A DNA stretch of 64,000 bases from Winogradskyella wichelsiae (GTDB lineage: Bacteria; Bacteroidota; Bacteroidia; Flavobacteriales; Flavobacteriaceae): assembly GCF_013403925.1 (NCBI RefSeq), contig NZ_JABFDJ010000001.1, positions 558,001 to 622,000 on the forward strand. The letters are read 5' to 3'. Positions 39,001-46,742 of the stretch are shown here, piece by piece. Each line of letters opens with the position of its first letter. Within the stretch, counting starts at the first letter, position 1. Position numbers and translations under genes: made by a program. The notes under the pieces are model-generated. The model made no database searches. It was not told the origin of the DNA and saw nothing but the letters and a program-made list of their open reading frames with translations.

Positions 39001-39228
39001 GGCAAAGGACAATCTTACGTTAAACATAAAAAAAACGAAAAGCGAATATTACTATTTATTAGAGAGAAAGCTAAAAACGAGTTTGGCAATAGTTTGGGTT
39101 ATGTTTTTATTGGAGAAGGAACTTTAAAAGACCATTATGGCTCTAAACCTATGAGTATTAATTGGAAACTTAGCGAACCTATGCCTCATTATTTATGGAA
39201 AGATGCAGCTAAACTTTCAATTGGATAA
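36091..39228 (+). CDS. PLD-nuclease/superfamily 2 helicase/DUF3427 fusion protein
   Basis: A 1045-residue multidomain protein. Residues 1-120 are helical and charged. Residues about 145-275 form a phospholipase-D-like nuclease domain with a single HKD-type motif (H221-A-K223 and GSSNFSRSAL around N242), so it would act as a dimer. Residues about 320-660 form a superfamily 2 helicase core: ATGTGKT at 347-353, DECHH at 441-445, TATP at 467-470 and QLGRGLR at 643-649. The C-terminal part (about 700-1040) has an HSRYTRDQILAAF segment and a GSKPMSINWKL end that fit the DUF3427 region found on such helicases. The layout resembles defence and restriction-like proteins that unwind and cut foreign nucleic acid, but this one's target is unknown. 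No methylase is present. It is the last gene of the cassette. Confidence 0.9.
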   Translation: MNQGIYEQLVTQLVSEKLKELDKDKFFLKKNLIDKEEASSVLSKHLSKILKQAFDIIGKNKVEQQIQIANKIIRLLKQEIGKQDFDDDIVKIEGEILKAVFSKTDAHFSNLDLHLKEITPYTTLTQSELFTGGNGGLSLESELKKEILSSDKINLLVSFIKFKGIIILAKELREFTERGGKLNVITTTYIGATDYKAIQLLSKLPNTEVKISYNTSNERLHAKAYLFYRNSGFHTAYIGSSNFSRSALTDGLEWNLKVTTKEVSHIIDKFQKTFDAYWQSEDFELFDDSIHKEKLQDALKQSKFSKPFENTTVHFDIKPFPYQNEVLEKLEVERSIHNRFRNLVVAATGTGKTVISAFDYKRFRKNNKSSKLLFLAHRKEILQKSLSTFQGVLKNNNIGELWVDGLVPDNFEHVFASVQTVNNQLEIENISADYYDYIIIDECHHQKAKSYRSILNYFKPKVLLGLTATPERMDGGDILEDFDNKIAAEIRLPEAMNRKLLCPFQYFGITDSIDLSNVKWIKGRYVASELTDIYTESDRRVGEIITALDKYIKDINDVRALGYCVSMEHAKYMAEKFTLTGLKADYLTSNNSKDRVHIRQKLEKKEINYLFVVDIFNEGIDIPEIDTLLFLRPTESLTIFLQQLGRGLRLYEEKDCLTVLDFVGNSRPEYNFENKFRALIGKTNTTVVKEVEDNFPHLPLGCSIILEKKTKETILKNISAATSLNKSKLIQRIQQFQHDTNLPLTIGNFSKFYNIPLHSIYKRGSWKRLCQLAGRINQFDSEYEKAIVSAISNKWLSTNSLSYFTFILKIAKLNFNINISEFNTNEKTMLLMLHYDVWQKEAGFESIEKSIWAIGSNSVLVEEIKEVLEVLIENIDFKELPIELPYEQPLKLHSRYTRDQILAAFKFSSFEKKSSNREGTAENKVLNTEILFINLIKSEENFSPTTMYDDYAVNELLFHWQTQNSARPDLGKGQSYVKHKKNEKRILLFIREKAKNEFGNSLGYVFIGEGTLKDHYGSKPMSINWKLSEPMPHYLWKDAAKLSIG

Positions 39229-39242
39229 AAAAACCATCAAAC

Positions 39243-39276
39243 AAAAAAAAGCCTCAATTATAAAAGAATCAAGGCC
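39243..39276 (-). terminator. terminator of the T9SS cargo gene
   Basis: Minus strand: GGCCTTGATT, loop, AATTGAGGC with two G-U pairs, then TTTTTTTT. It is downstream of the leftward gene ending at 39300. It may also help end the helicase transcript from the other side, although its T-run on that strand is poor. Confidence 0.7.
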
Positions 39277-39299
39277 ATTTAAATAAGATTTACTTAACG

Positions 39300-40226
39300 C
39301 TATTTTTTCAAAAGCTTATCTGTATGTGTTTTACCATCTCTAGTAACAATAGTTAACATATAAACACCACCAGAAAGACGACTAACATCTAATGCATCTA
39401 CAGAACCACGTTCCATTAATTTTTGTCCATTCAAATTATAAATAGACACCTGTGCAATCTGTTCGTTCTGAATGCCTGTAATTTTTAATTCATCAGCAAC
39501 CGGATTTGGATAAATGCGAAACGCTGAGGCATCTGCAACATCATCAACACCTAAGGTGCCGCTCTCAAAACTAAAATTATCGTAAAACGCATCACCGCCA
39601 TAATTGTTATGCAACATATTAAAACCTACAATATCAACAGACGTGAAATTGCTACGCGTATGTGCTAATACATCATTTAAGTAATACTTAAGTTCAGTTG
39701 CCGTTACTTCAATTTTAATATTTACCCAGGTGTTTGGAGTCCATGTCGCATCCTCGATATAAGCAGCTGTATAATTAATATTATCAATCGTATAAATTAA
39801 CCCTTGATATTCCATAGCAATACCTGCTACAGGAACAAAATTATCATCTGCATCAATACCAAAAAGCGTCATTTCAAAATCTGCTCCATTACTTTCGGTT
39901 ACCATAACATCGTAAGAGAATGTAAAATCCTCAAATGATTTTGGAGTATCAAAACTTTTTACAGCACCAAAAATTGGTAACCATTGAGGTTCAAAACCCG
40001 ACTCATAAGAATTTTTAAAAGCATAAGCACCATCTGAAGATTGCTCATTAGAAACAACCTGATTCTGAAGAAAAGCGCCATCGCTATCTTCTGTAACTTC
40101 CCAACCATTTTGATTGTTTAGTGTTCCTAAAGTATAAGATTCACTGGTTTCAAAGGAAATTGTTTCCTGACTAAATACACCTCCTGTAAGTAATAACATG
40201 AAGGCAATTGTGTAGTTTTTTATCAT
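39300..40226 (-). CDS. secreted protein with T9SS type A sorting domain
   Basis: A 308-residue protein with a signal peptide (MIKNYTIAFMLLLTGGVFSQ). Its central beta-rich domain resembles a concanavalin/LamG-like jelly roll (about residues 25-215, with WEVTEDSDGAFLQNQVV and YYLNDVLAHTRSNF). The last 80 residues form a type IX secretion sorting domain (FRIYPNPVADELKI ... YMLTIVTRDGKTHTDKLLKK). It should be exported through the outer membrane and either attached to the surface or released. A carbohydrate-binding or adhesin role is possible but not shown. It is a single leftward gene with an AT-rich 176-base region upstream in which I see no clear promoter. Confidence 0.9.
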   Translation of the reverse strand: MIKNYTIAFMLLLTGGVFSQETISFETSESYTLGTLNNQNGWEVTEDSDGAFLQNQVVSNEQSSDGAYAFKNSYESGFEPQWLPIFGAVKSFDTPKSFEDFTFSYDVMVTESNGADFEMTLFGIDADDNFVPVAGIAMEYQGLIYTIDNINYTAAYIEDATWTPNTWVNIKIEVTATELKYYLNDVLAHTRSNFTSVDIVGFNMLHNNYGGDAFYDNFSFESGTLGVDDVADASAFRIYPNPVADELKITGIQNEQIAQVSIYNLNGQKLMERGSVDALDVSRLSGGVYMLTIVTRDGKTHTDKLLKK

Positions 40227-40402
40227 ATTTATTTATTGTTTAGAGCAATAAAATTAATATAAACACAATGGAAAAACGAAATAATTAACAATTGAAAAAA
40301 CCACAATTCAGTAGTCAATTGATTCCCTGATTGCTATAAATATTTAAACTTGCTTTATAAATTATTTATTAAAATTAATCTATAAAGCAGTATAACTTAT
40401 CC

Positions 40403-42379
40403 TTAACGTCGCTTCTTAGCCTTACTGCGTTTCTTACCCTTAAACCTCACCTTATCCTCAGGTTTACGTTGATTAAAAGGAACGGCATCATTAAAGGTGT
40501 TTTTAGCATCACCTTTGGGTTTATTCTTCTGCCACTTTTCGGTTTTCTCTGGAAGTAGAACGCTTAGTAAATCCTCACGGCCTAATTTGTTTAAGGTCTT
40601 CTTAATCCACGCTTTGTTTTCATCCTTGTACCAGAAGAAAAAACGGTGTTGCTCGTCCTTTTCCTTTTTAGTAATAGGCGTGTTGACTTTCTTTAAAGTG
40701 TAAGGATGGTAACCACTATAATAAATAACCGTAGCAACCGTCATTGGTGTTGGCGTAAAACCTTGTACTTGCTCTAACTGGAAACCCATATCTTTAGTTT
40801 CAGCAGCTAGATTAGCCATATCTTCCACTTCACAAGCGGGGTGATTCGATATAAAATACGGAATCAACTGAAGCTTTAAACCTTTCTTAATATTAATCTT
40901 ATCAAAACGTTCTTTAAACTTATGAAAGTACTTAAACGACGGCTTACGCATTAACTTTAAAACTGGATCACTCGTATGTTCTGGTGCTACTTTAAGGCGG
41001 CCAGAAACATGCTTCGTCATCACTTCTTCCGTATAATCATCTAACTCTTTAGGATCGGCATTTTTATTAAATTCTGGCACCAACATATCATGTCTAATCC
41101 CCGAACCGATAAATGATTTCTTCACTTTTGGATGCTTATCTACCGCTTGGTACAATTCCGTTAACGGCTTATGAGAGGTATCTAAATTACTACAAATCAC
41201 TGGCGAAATACAACTCGGCGCCACACACTTGTCGCAAATAGATTGCACTTTCCCTTTCATCTGATACATATTGGCACTTGGTCCACCAATATCAGACAAA
41301 TACCCTTTAAAATCAGGCATATTAGCCACTGTATCTACTTCTTTTAAAATAGACTCTTGACTACGAGACGCAATAAATTTCCCTTGGTGTGCCGAAATGG
41401 TACAAAAGCTACACCCACCAAAACACCCACGGTGAATATTGATGGAAAACTTAATCATTTCAAACGCAGGGATCGGTCCACGCTTATTATATTTAGGATG
41501 TGGTAATCGTGTATATGGATAATCAAAAGACGCATCAATTTCGGCTTCCGTCATGGTTGGGTACGGCGGATTAATCATCAAGGTCTTATCCCCTATTTTC
41601 TGAAAAATTCGTCTTGCAGCCAACTTATTAGATTCCTGCTCAATCACCTTAAAATTAGAAGCGTATTTCTTCTTGTCTTTTAGACAAACTTCATGCGAAG
41701 AGATTTCAATATCTTCCCAATTACTATTCTTAGGTATTTTTTCGTCTTCTTTTAAAAGTACTGCTGTCTGTAAAACCGTATTTATACTATTAAAAGGCAC
41801 TCCTCTTTCTAGTAAACGCACTACTTCACGCAAAGGTTGCTCGCCCATTCCGTACACTAACATATCTGCTTTAGACGTTTCTAAAATAGAAGGCATTAGC
41901 TTATCACTCCAAAAATCGTAATGTGTAACACGACGTAATGATGCTTCAATACCACCAATTAAAACCGGTGTATCTGGCCATTTTTCTTTTAAAATATTAG
42001 TATAAACGCTTGTTGCATAATCGGGTCTAAACCCAATATCTCCATTAGGCGTATATGCATCCTTATCTCTACGTTTTTTATTTGCGTTATAATTGCTAAT
42101 CATAGGATCCATACAGCCACCTGTAACACCAAAAAATAGTTTTGGTTTCCCCATTTTCACAAAATCCTGAAGATTATCTTTCACATTAGGTTGCGGCACA
42201 ATAGCGACGCGTAACCCAAAACTCTCTAACATACGTCCTATAACAGCAGGACCAAACGTTGGATGATCTACATAAGCATCTCCGCTAAACAGAATAACAT
42301 CGAGTGCTTCCCATCCGCGAATTTTCACCTCTTTGTTTGTGGTAGGTAACCAATCTGAAAGTTGTAATTCGTTCTTCAC
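40403..42379 (-). CDS. YgiQ family radical SAM protein
   Basis: A 658-residue radical S-adenosylmethionine protein. It has the 4Fe-4S cluster motif CFGGCSFC (about residues 316-323, in the spaced CxxxCxxC form), a FFGVTGGCMDPMISNYN stretch in the YgiQ N-terminal domain, and a SDIGGPSANMYQMKG segment in the core. The C-terminus is very basic (KGKKRSKAKKRR), which may bind RNA. YgiQ proteins are widely conserved but their reaction is not established. The -7 box lies only a few bases before the ATG, suggesting a leaderless or very short leader transcript. Confidence 0.93.
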   Translation of the reverse strand: MKNELQLSDWLPTTNKEVKIRGWEALDVILFSGDAYVDHPTFGPAVIGRMLESFGLRVAIVPQPNVKDNLQDFVKMGKPKLFFGVTGGCMDPMISNYNANKKRRDKDAYTPNGDIGFRPDYATSVYTNILKEKWPDTPVLIGGIEASLRRVTHYDFWSDKLMPSILETSKADMLVYGMGEQPLREVVRLLERGVPFNSINTVLQTAVLLKEDEKIPKNSNWEDIEISSHEVCLKDKKKYASNFKVIEQESNKLAARRIFQKIGDKTLMINPPYPTMTEAEIDASFDYPYTRLPHPKYNKRGPIPAFEMIKFSINIHRGCFGGCSFCTISAHQGKFIASRSQESILKEVDTVANMPDFKGYLSDIGGPSANMYQMKGKVQSICDKCVAPSCISPVICSNLDTSHKPLTELYQAVDKHPKVKKSFIGSGIRHDMLVPEFNKNADPKELDDYTEEVMTKHVSGRLKVAPEHTSDPVLKLMRKPSFKYFHKFKERFDKINIKKGLKLQLIPYFISNHPACEVEDMANLAAETKDMGFQLEQVQGFTPTPMTVATVIYYSGYHPYTLKKVNTPITKKEKDEQHRFFFWYKDENKAWIKKTLNKLGREDLLSVLLPEKTEKWQKNKPKGDAKNTFNDAVPFNQRKPEDKVRFKGKKRSKAKKRR

Positions 42380-42383
42380 GTTG

Positions 42384-42391
42384 CAAAAGTA
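42384..42391 (-). promoter_or_regulatory. putative -7 element of the ygiQ-like gene
   Basis: Minus strand TACTTTTG, ending five bases before the start codon (ATG at 42377-42379). This spacing predicts a transcript with almost no leader. The -33 match is weak. Confidence 0.45.
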
Positions 42392-42440
42392 GTTAAAATA
42401 TTGCCGCTTAGGCAGTACAAAAAGTTAAGGTATTTTATTT

Positions 42441-42546
42441 GGGCGTTACCCAGGGGTCGTGCTTTCGGCAGTCGCTTTTTTGTATTGCATAAGTGCAACA
42501 ATACAAAAAGAGCTTCAACAAATGCCTCCATCACTAACGCGGGCGC
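42441..42546. repeat. GC-rich palindromic intergenic element
   Basis: The element is bounded by GCGTTA (42444-42449) and TAACGC (42536-42541). An inner perfect 11-base stem (TTTTTGTATTG at 42478-42488 and CAATACAAAAA at 42500-42510) encloses an 11-base loop. It is clearly richer in G and C than its surroundings (for example GGGCGTTACCCAGGGG, GCGGGCGC). It has no start-to-stop frame of note. It lies between ygiQ and the ABC-F gene and looks like a dispersed repeat or non-autonomous element; that is inference, as only one copy is in this window. Confidence 0.55.
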
Positions 42547-42587
42547 ATCTGCTAAGACCTATGTTTTAGTCTAAAATTCTGCTGAAT

Positions 42588-44219
42588 TTATAAGTTAAGC
42601 GCTTTTATACTTTCAATTTTATTACGCTCTAAATAGGCGTCAATTGTTTCAAAATGCTCAATAACACGTTTTTCTTTAAACTCAAAGACTTTTTTAGATA
42701 AGCCTTGTAGAAAATCACGATCGTGAGAAACTAAAATTAAAGTCCCATCAAAATTCTGAAGTGCTTCCTTTAAAACATCTTTAGATTTTAAATCTAAGTG
42801 ATTTGTAGGCTCATCGAGAATTAATAAGTTCACAGGTTCTAATAATAACTTTACCATAGCTAATCTGGTTTTTTCACCACCAGAAAGTACACTTACTTTT
42901 TTATCAATATCATCGCCCTTAAACATAAAACCACCCAAGATACTTTTAATCTGAGTTCTTACATCGCCTTTTGCTACATCATCAACCGTCTGAAAAATAG
43001 TTAAATCTTCATCTAACAAAGCCGCTTGGTTCTGCGCAAAATAGCCAACTTTCACATTATGACCTAAACTACAAGTTCCATCTACATCAATCTCTCCTAG
43101 GATAGCTTTAATCATCGTCGACTTTCCTTCACCATTTCGACCTACAAAACAGACTTTCTCACCTCTAGCGATAGACATATTAGCATCATTAAACACTATA
43201 TGATTATCATAAGATTTAGAAACCTCTTTAACCGTTACTGGGTAATCACCCGAACGCTGCGTCGCTGGGAAACGTAATTTTAATGCTGAGGTATCTACAT
43301 CATCAATCTCAATGATCTGTAATTTTTCAAGCATACGCTCACGAGACGTTACTTGATTTGTTTTAGAATATGTTCCTTTAAAACGTTCTATAAATTGCAT
43401 ATTATCTGCAATAAATTTCTGCTGTTCTTGGTAAGCCTTTACTTGGTGCACACGTCTATCTTCTCGTAATTGAAGATAATGTGTATAGTTTGCTTTATAA
43501 TCGTAAATACGTCCCATAGTTACTTCAATAGTTCTATTGGTAATGTTATCTACAAACGCTCTATCGTGAGAAATAACCACAACGGCATTAGCTTTATTCA
43601 GTAAAAAATCTTCTAACCAAATTACCGATTCTATATCAATATGGTTGGTAGGCTCATCTAATAAAATTAAATCTGGTTTTTGTAATAAAATTTTAGCCAG
43701 TTCAATTCGCATACGGAAACCACCAGAAAACTCACTCGTAAGTCTTGTAAAGTCTTCCTGTTTAAATCCTAAACCTTTTAAGGCTTTTTCTACTTCAGCA
43801 TCATAATTTACATCTTCTAAAGCGTAATACTTCTCACCTAAATCAGAAACACGCTCAATGATTTTCATGTACTCATCAGACTCGTAATCGGTTCTTGTCT
43901 CCAATTGCTTGTTAAGCCCTTCCATTTCGTCACGCATTTCGTACACATGCTTAAAAGCTTTAGACGCTTCATCAAAAACCGTAGTATCATCTTCCGTTAA
44001 TAAATGTTGTGGCAAATAAGCAATCACAGCATCTTTAGGACATCTTACATTACCACGCGTAGCACTTTGCACACCAGCAATAATTTTCATCATGGTAGAC
44101 TTACCCGCTCCATTTTTACCCATTAAGGCAATTTTATCATTGGCATTAATAGTAAAAGACACGTCACTAAAAAGCGTGTGTCCACTAAATTCTACCGCTA
44201 AATTATCTACTGAAATCAT
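42588..44219 (-). CDS. ABC-F family ATPase
   Basis: A 543-residue protein with two ATP-binding cassettes on one chain and no membrane segment, as in ABC-F proteins that act on the ribosome. The first cassette has Walker A GKNGAGKST (about residue 34), FSGGFRMR signature and LLDEPTNH; the second has GRNGEGKST (near 355), LSGGEKTRLA and LILDEPTNHLD. The linker between them (about residues 245-320) is charged. ABC-F members ease stalled translation or protect against ribosome-targeting antibiotics; this one resembles the housekeeping Uup/YbiT type more than a resistance factor, but I cannot be definite. It has its own putative promoter (44239-44246). Confidence 0.93.
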   Translation of the reverse strand: MISVDNLAVEFSGHTLFSDVSFTINANDKIALMGKNGAGKSTMMKIIAGVQSATRGNVRCPKDAVIAYLPQHLLTEDDTTVFDEASKAFKHVYEMRDEMEGLNKQLETRTDYESDEYMKIIERVSDLGEKYYALEDVNYDAEVEKALKGLGFKQEDFTRLTSEFSGGFRMRIELAKILLQKPDLILLDEPTNHIDIESVIWLEDFLLNKANAVVVISHDRAFVDNITNRTIEVTMGRIYDYKANYTHYLQLREDRRVHQVKAYQEQQKFIADNMQFIERFKGTYSKTNQVTSRERMLEKLQIIEIDDVDTSALKLRFPATQRSGDYPVTVKEVSKSYDNHIVFNDANMSIARGEKVCFVGRNGEGKSTMIKAILGEIDVDGTCSLGHNVKVGYFAQNQAALLDEDLTIFQTVDDVAKGDVRTQIKSILGGFMFKGDDIDKKVSVLSGGEKTRLAMVKLLLEPVNLLILDEPTNHLDLKSKDVLKEALQNFDGTLILVSHDRDFLQGLSKKVFEFKEKRVIEHFETIDAYLERNKIESIKALNL

Positions 44220-44238
44220 GTTCTGAATTTTGAATTTG

Positions 44239-44246
44239 CAAAACTA
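44239..44246 (-). promoter_or_regulatory. putative -7 element of the ABC-F gene
   Basis: Minus strand TAGTTTTG (matches TAnnTTTG), 19 bases before the ATG. No clear -33 TTG. Confidence 0.45.
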
Positions 44247-44360
44247 CTAAATGGAAAGACACCATCTAGAATTTGTTTACTAAATAATACCACGATAACA
44301 ACAGCTATTATTTATAGCGCCTAAATTTGACCTATTAGATTTTAATTAGCTGATTAAAAC

Positions 44361-45002
44361 CTAATTATAATTAATAATAATAACCCCATTAGCACCTCTA
44401 AAACCATAAGATGCAGCTAAACCATCTTTAAGAATAGTAACATTTTTTATACTCGAAGGAACAATATCTGAAATGGCACTAGTGGGTGAGCCATTAACGA
44501 TAAATAAAGGTTCACTTGATCCATTAAAACTCGTATCATAACCTCTTACTCTAATTTGATTGTCACTACTTATTTTGAGCATAGGTTGTTTCACTCTGAG
44601 ATAATCAAAAATATTAGTAAAATACTGTTCTTCCTTTTTTCTTGTTTTTTTCTTACCCTCCATAGCGAGTAATTCAAGATACTTCCCTTTGATTAAACTA
44701 TTACTATTAAATGTAATTACAACATCCTCAGAAACATTAAACTCCGTGGTTTGAAAACCTTCTTTTTCTGAATAAGCAGAAATATTAATTGGATATTCTG
44801 ATGCTTTTATTTTCAACAAACCTTTTCTATTAGTCGTTTTTCTATTTTTATCATCATCCAAAAAAATTATCGCATCAGACACAGCATTTCCTAATGAATC
44901 TTTTACCATAACAGTAATAGCGACTTTTTTTGTCTTTTTTTGTGTAAAACCAATTAATGAAAATGTAAAAGCAGCTAAGAATAAAGTGTATTTTAATTTC
45001 AT
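44361..45002 (-). CDS. stand-alone TonB plug-domain protein
   Basis: A 213-residue protein with a signal peptide (MKLKYTLFLAAFTFSLIGFTQ), a carboxypeptidase-regulatory-like beta domain (about 25-110, with KDSLGNAVSDAIIFLDD) and a TonB-receptor plug (about 130-213). The plug reads IRVRGYDTSFNGSSEPLFIV ... ILKDGLAASYGFRGANGVII, the classic SusC/RagA plug core. The protein stops exactly after the plug, so the 22-strand outer-membrane barrel is missing. It ends at an ordinary stop codon (TAA) and I see no barrel remnant downstream, so it is either a natural plug-only protein or an old truncation. The function is unknown. Confidence 0.85.
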   Translation of the reverse strand: MKLKYTLFLAAFTFSLIGFTQKKTKKVAITVMVKDSLGNAVSDAIIFLDDDKNRKTTNRKGLLKIKASEYPINISAYSEKEGFQTTEFNVSEDVVITFNSNSLIKGKYLELLAMEGKKKTRKKEEQYFTNIFDYLRVKQPMLKISSDNQIRVRGYDTSFNGSSEPLFIVNGSPTSAISDIVPSSIKNVTILKDGLAASYGFRGANGVIIINYN

Positions 45003-45096
45003 AATCTATAAATTTAATTCATAATATACTGCTTTTTTTATAATATATCTTAAAAATAAAAAACTAACTTACAAACACATTAAAACGAATCGAGCC

Positions 45097-45104
45097 TAAA
45101 TTTG
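45097..45104 (+). promoter_or_regulatory. putative -7 element of the sua5 gene
   Basis: TAAATTTG, a full match to TAnnTTTG, 50 bases before the ATG. No TTG at the ideal distance upstream. Confidence 0.5.
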
Positions 45105-45154
45105 TATAGAAATAAATATTATAATGAACTAATATTGTAATCTGAAACCAAAAT

Positions 45155-46126
45155 ATGAGTATTATTTCAAAAGACATATCAAAAGCTATCGCATTATTAA
45201 ATACGGAAGACATTGTAGCGATACCAACAGAAACTGTTTATGGTTTAGCGGGAAACATATACAGTGAAAAAGCCATAAAATCTATTTTTGAAACGAAGAA
45301 GCGTCCGTTTTTTAATCCGCTTATTGTTCATATACCTTCTATAGACCAGTTACCAAATATTGTTGCTTACATCCCTAAAAAAGCACAATTGTTAGCCGAA
45401 GCTTTTTGGCCAGGGCCAATCACTTTGGTTTTAAAGAAACAAGATACAATTCCTGATTTAATTACTGGCGGCAAAGATACCGTTGCCGTACGCGTACCAA
45501 ATCACCCAACGATATTAGAATTATTAAATCAATTAGATTTTCCGTTAGCAGCACCATCAGCCAACCCTTTTAGTAGTATTAGTCCAACCACAGCAGCACA
45601 CGTGGAAACTTATTTTAAGGATAGCATTAAGATGGTTTTAGATGGCGGACATTGTACAAGTGGTATAGAATCTACTATTATAGGTTTTGAAAATGACGAA
45701 CCTATTATATATAGATTAGGTTCTACAGCACTAGAAGATATTGAAGCTGTAGTTGGAAAAATAGAAATAAAAAACACCGTTAAGAGTCAGATAGCAGATA
45801 TCCCAAATGCTCCAGGAATGTTAGCACGTCATTATGCACCAAAGACAAAAACCATCTTAACAAATAACGTTTTTGAAGCTGTAAAACTTCAAAAAGAGAA
45901 ACGTATTGGCGTCTTAGTTTTTAAAACTAAAATTGAATCACCCAATATTTCTTCACAAATTATACTTTCAGAAAAAGGTGAGATGCCAGAAGCGGCATCA
46001 CATCTCTACGATGCATTACACCAATTAGACAAGCAAGATTTAGACATCATTATTACTGAAGAATTCCCAGATTTTGGTTTAGGTAAATCTATAAATGACA
46101 GACTAACAAGAGCGACAAAAAACTAA
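45155..46126 (+). CDS. L-threonylcarbamoyladenylate synthase (Sua5 type)
   Basis: This enzyme makes threonylcarbamoyl-AMP from threonine, bicarbonate and ATP for the t6A modification of tRNAs reading ANN codons. The 323-residue protein has the YrdC domain (about 1-195), with IPTETVYGLAGNIYSEKAI at the start, the KKRPFFNPL loop and SANPFSSISPT. An added C-terminal Sua5 domain follows (about 205-323, beginning near APGMLARHYAPKTK). The longer form is therefore Sua5 rather than TsaC. Confidence 0.95.
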   Translation: MSIISKDISKAIALLNTEDIVAIPTETVYGLAGNIYSEKAIKSIFETKKRPFFNPLIVHIPSIDQLPNIVAYIPKKAQLLAEAFWPGPITLVLKKQDTIPDLITGGKDTVAVRVPNHPTILELLNQLDFPLAAPSANPFSSISPTTAAHVETYFKDSIKMVLDGGHCTSGIESTIIGFENDEPIIYRLGSTALEDIEAVVGKIEIKNTVKSQIADIPNAPGMLARHYAPKTKTILTNNVFEAVKLQKEKRIGVLVFKTKIESPNISSQIILSEKGEMPEAASHLYDALHQLDKQDLDIIITEEFPDFGLGKSINDRLTRATKN

Positions 46127-46186
46127 TATATATGGTTGTTTTTTAAACCGTCTGATTTTCAGCATAAAAAAACATTTCATTAAGAT

Positions 46187-46216
46187 TTGGTTTATCCATT
46201 CTTTATCGTAAATTTG
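46187..46216 (+). promoter_or_regulatory. promoter of rplM-rpsI
   Basis: TTG (46187-46189), a 19-base spacer, TAAATTTG (46209-46216): a textbook Bacteroidota promoter. The leader to the GTG start is about 65 bases and holds a repeated GCG-TTA-GGCGCG segment with no clear hairpin. Confidence 0.82.
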
Positions 46217-46286
46217 CAAACTCTTTTTTGAAGAGGAATGTTTAATCAATTGCGTCATTTAAGGCGCGATTATAAATCAAATTAGT

Positions 46287-46742
46287 GTGGACACATTAAG
46301 CTACAAAACAGTTTCAGCAAACAAAGCTACCGTTAATAAGGAGTGGGTTTTAGTTGACGCTGAAGGACAAACTTTAGGTCGCCTAGCTTCAAGAGTAGCA
46401 ATACTTTTAAGAGGTAAGCACAAGCCTAATTTTACGCCACACGTTGATTGCGGTGATAACGTAATAGTTATCAATGCTGAAAAAATCAACTTAACGGGTA
46501 ACAAATGGACGGAAAAAAGTTATATCCGTCATACAGGTTATCCAGGTGGTCAAAGAAGTCTGACAGCTACTGAATTGTTTGAGAAAGACCCAAACAGATT
46601 AGTAGAAAAGTCAGTAAAAGGAATGTTACCTAAAAACAAATTAGGAGCAGCTCTTTTTAGAAATTTAACAGTTGTTACAGGAACTGCTCATTCTCACGAA
46701 GCGCAAAAACCTAAAACAATGAATTTAAAAGAAATTAACTAA
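46287..46742 (+). CDS. rplM: 50S ribosomal protein L13
   Basis: A 151-residue large-subunit protein. The frame begins at GTG (46287), giving MDTLSYKTVSANKATVNKEW, the usual flavobacterial L13 start; no ATG fits. Conserved features are LVDAEGQTLGRLASRVA, LRGKHKPNFTPHVDCGD and GMLPKNKLGA. It is followed directly by rpsI with no spare bases. Confidence 0.98.
   Translation: MDTLSYKTVSANKATVNKEWVLVDAEGQTLGRLASRVAILLRGKHKPNFTPHVDCGDNVIVINAEKINLTGNKWTEKSYIRHTGYPGGQRSLTATELFEKDPNRLVEKSVKGMLPKNKLGAALFRNLTVVTGTAHSHEAQKPKTMNLKEIN

Noticed and set aside
35708..39228. Restriction-modification system
   Set aside because: There is no methyltransferase or specificity subunit near the helicase, and the PLD domain is fused to it rather than separate.
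42588..44219. Antibiotic-resistance call for the ABC-F ATPase
   Set aside because: Only the general ABC-F layout is visible; nothing in sequence or context distinguishes a resistance factor from the common housekeeping members.
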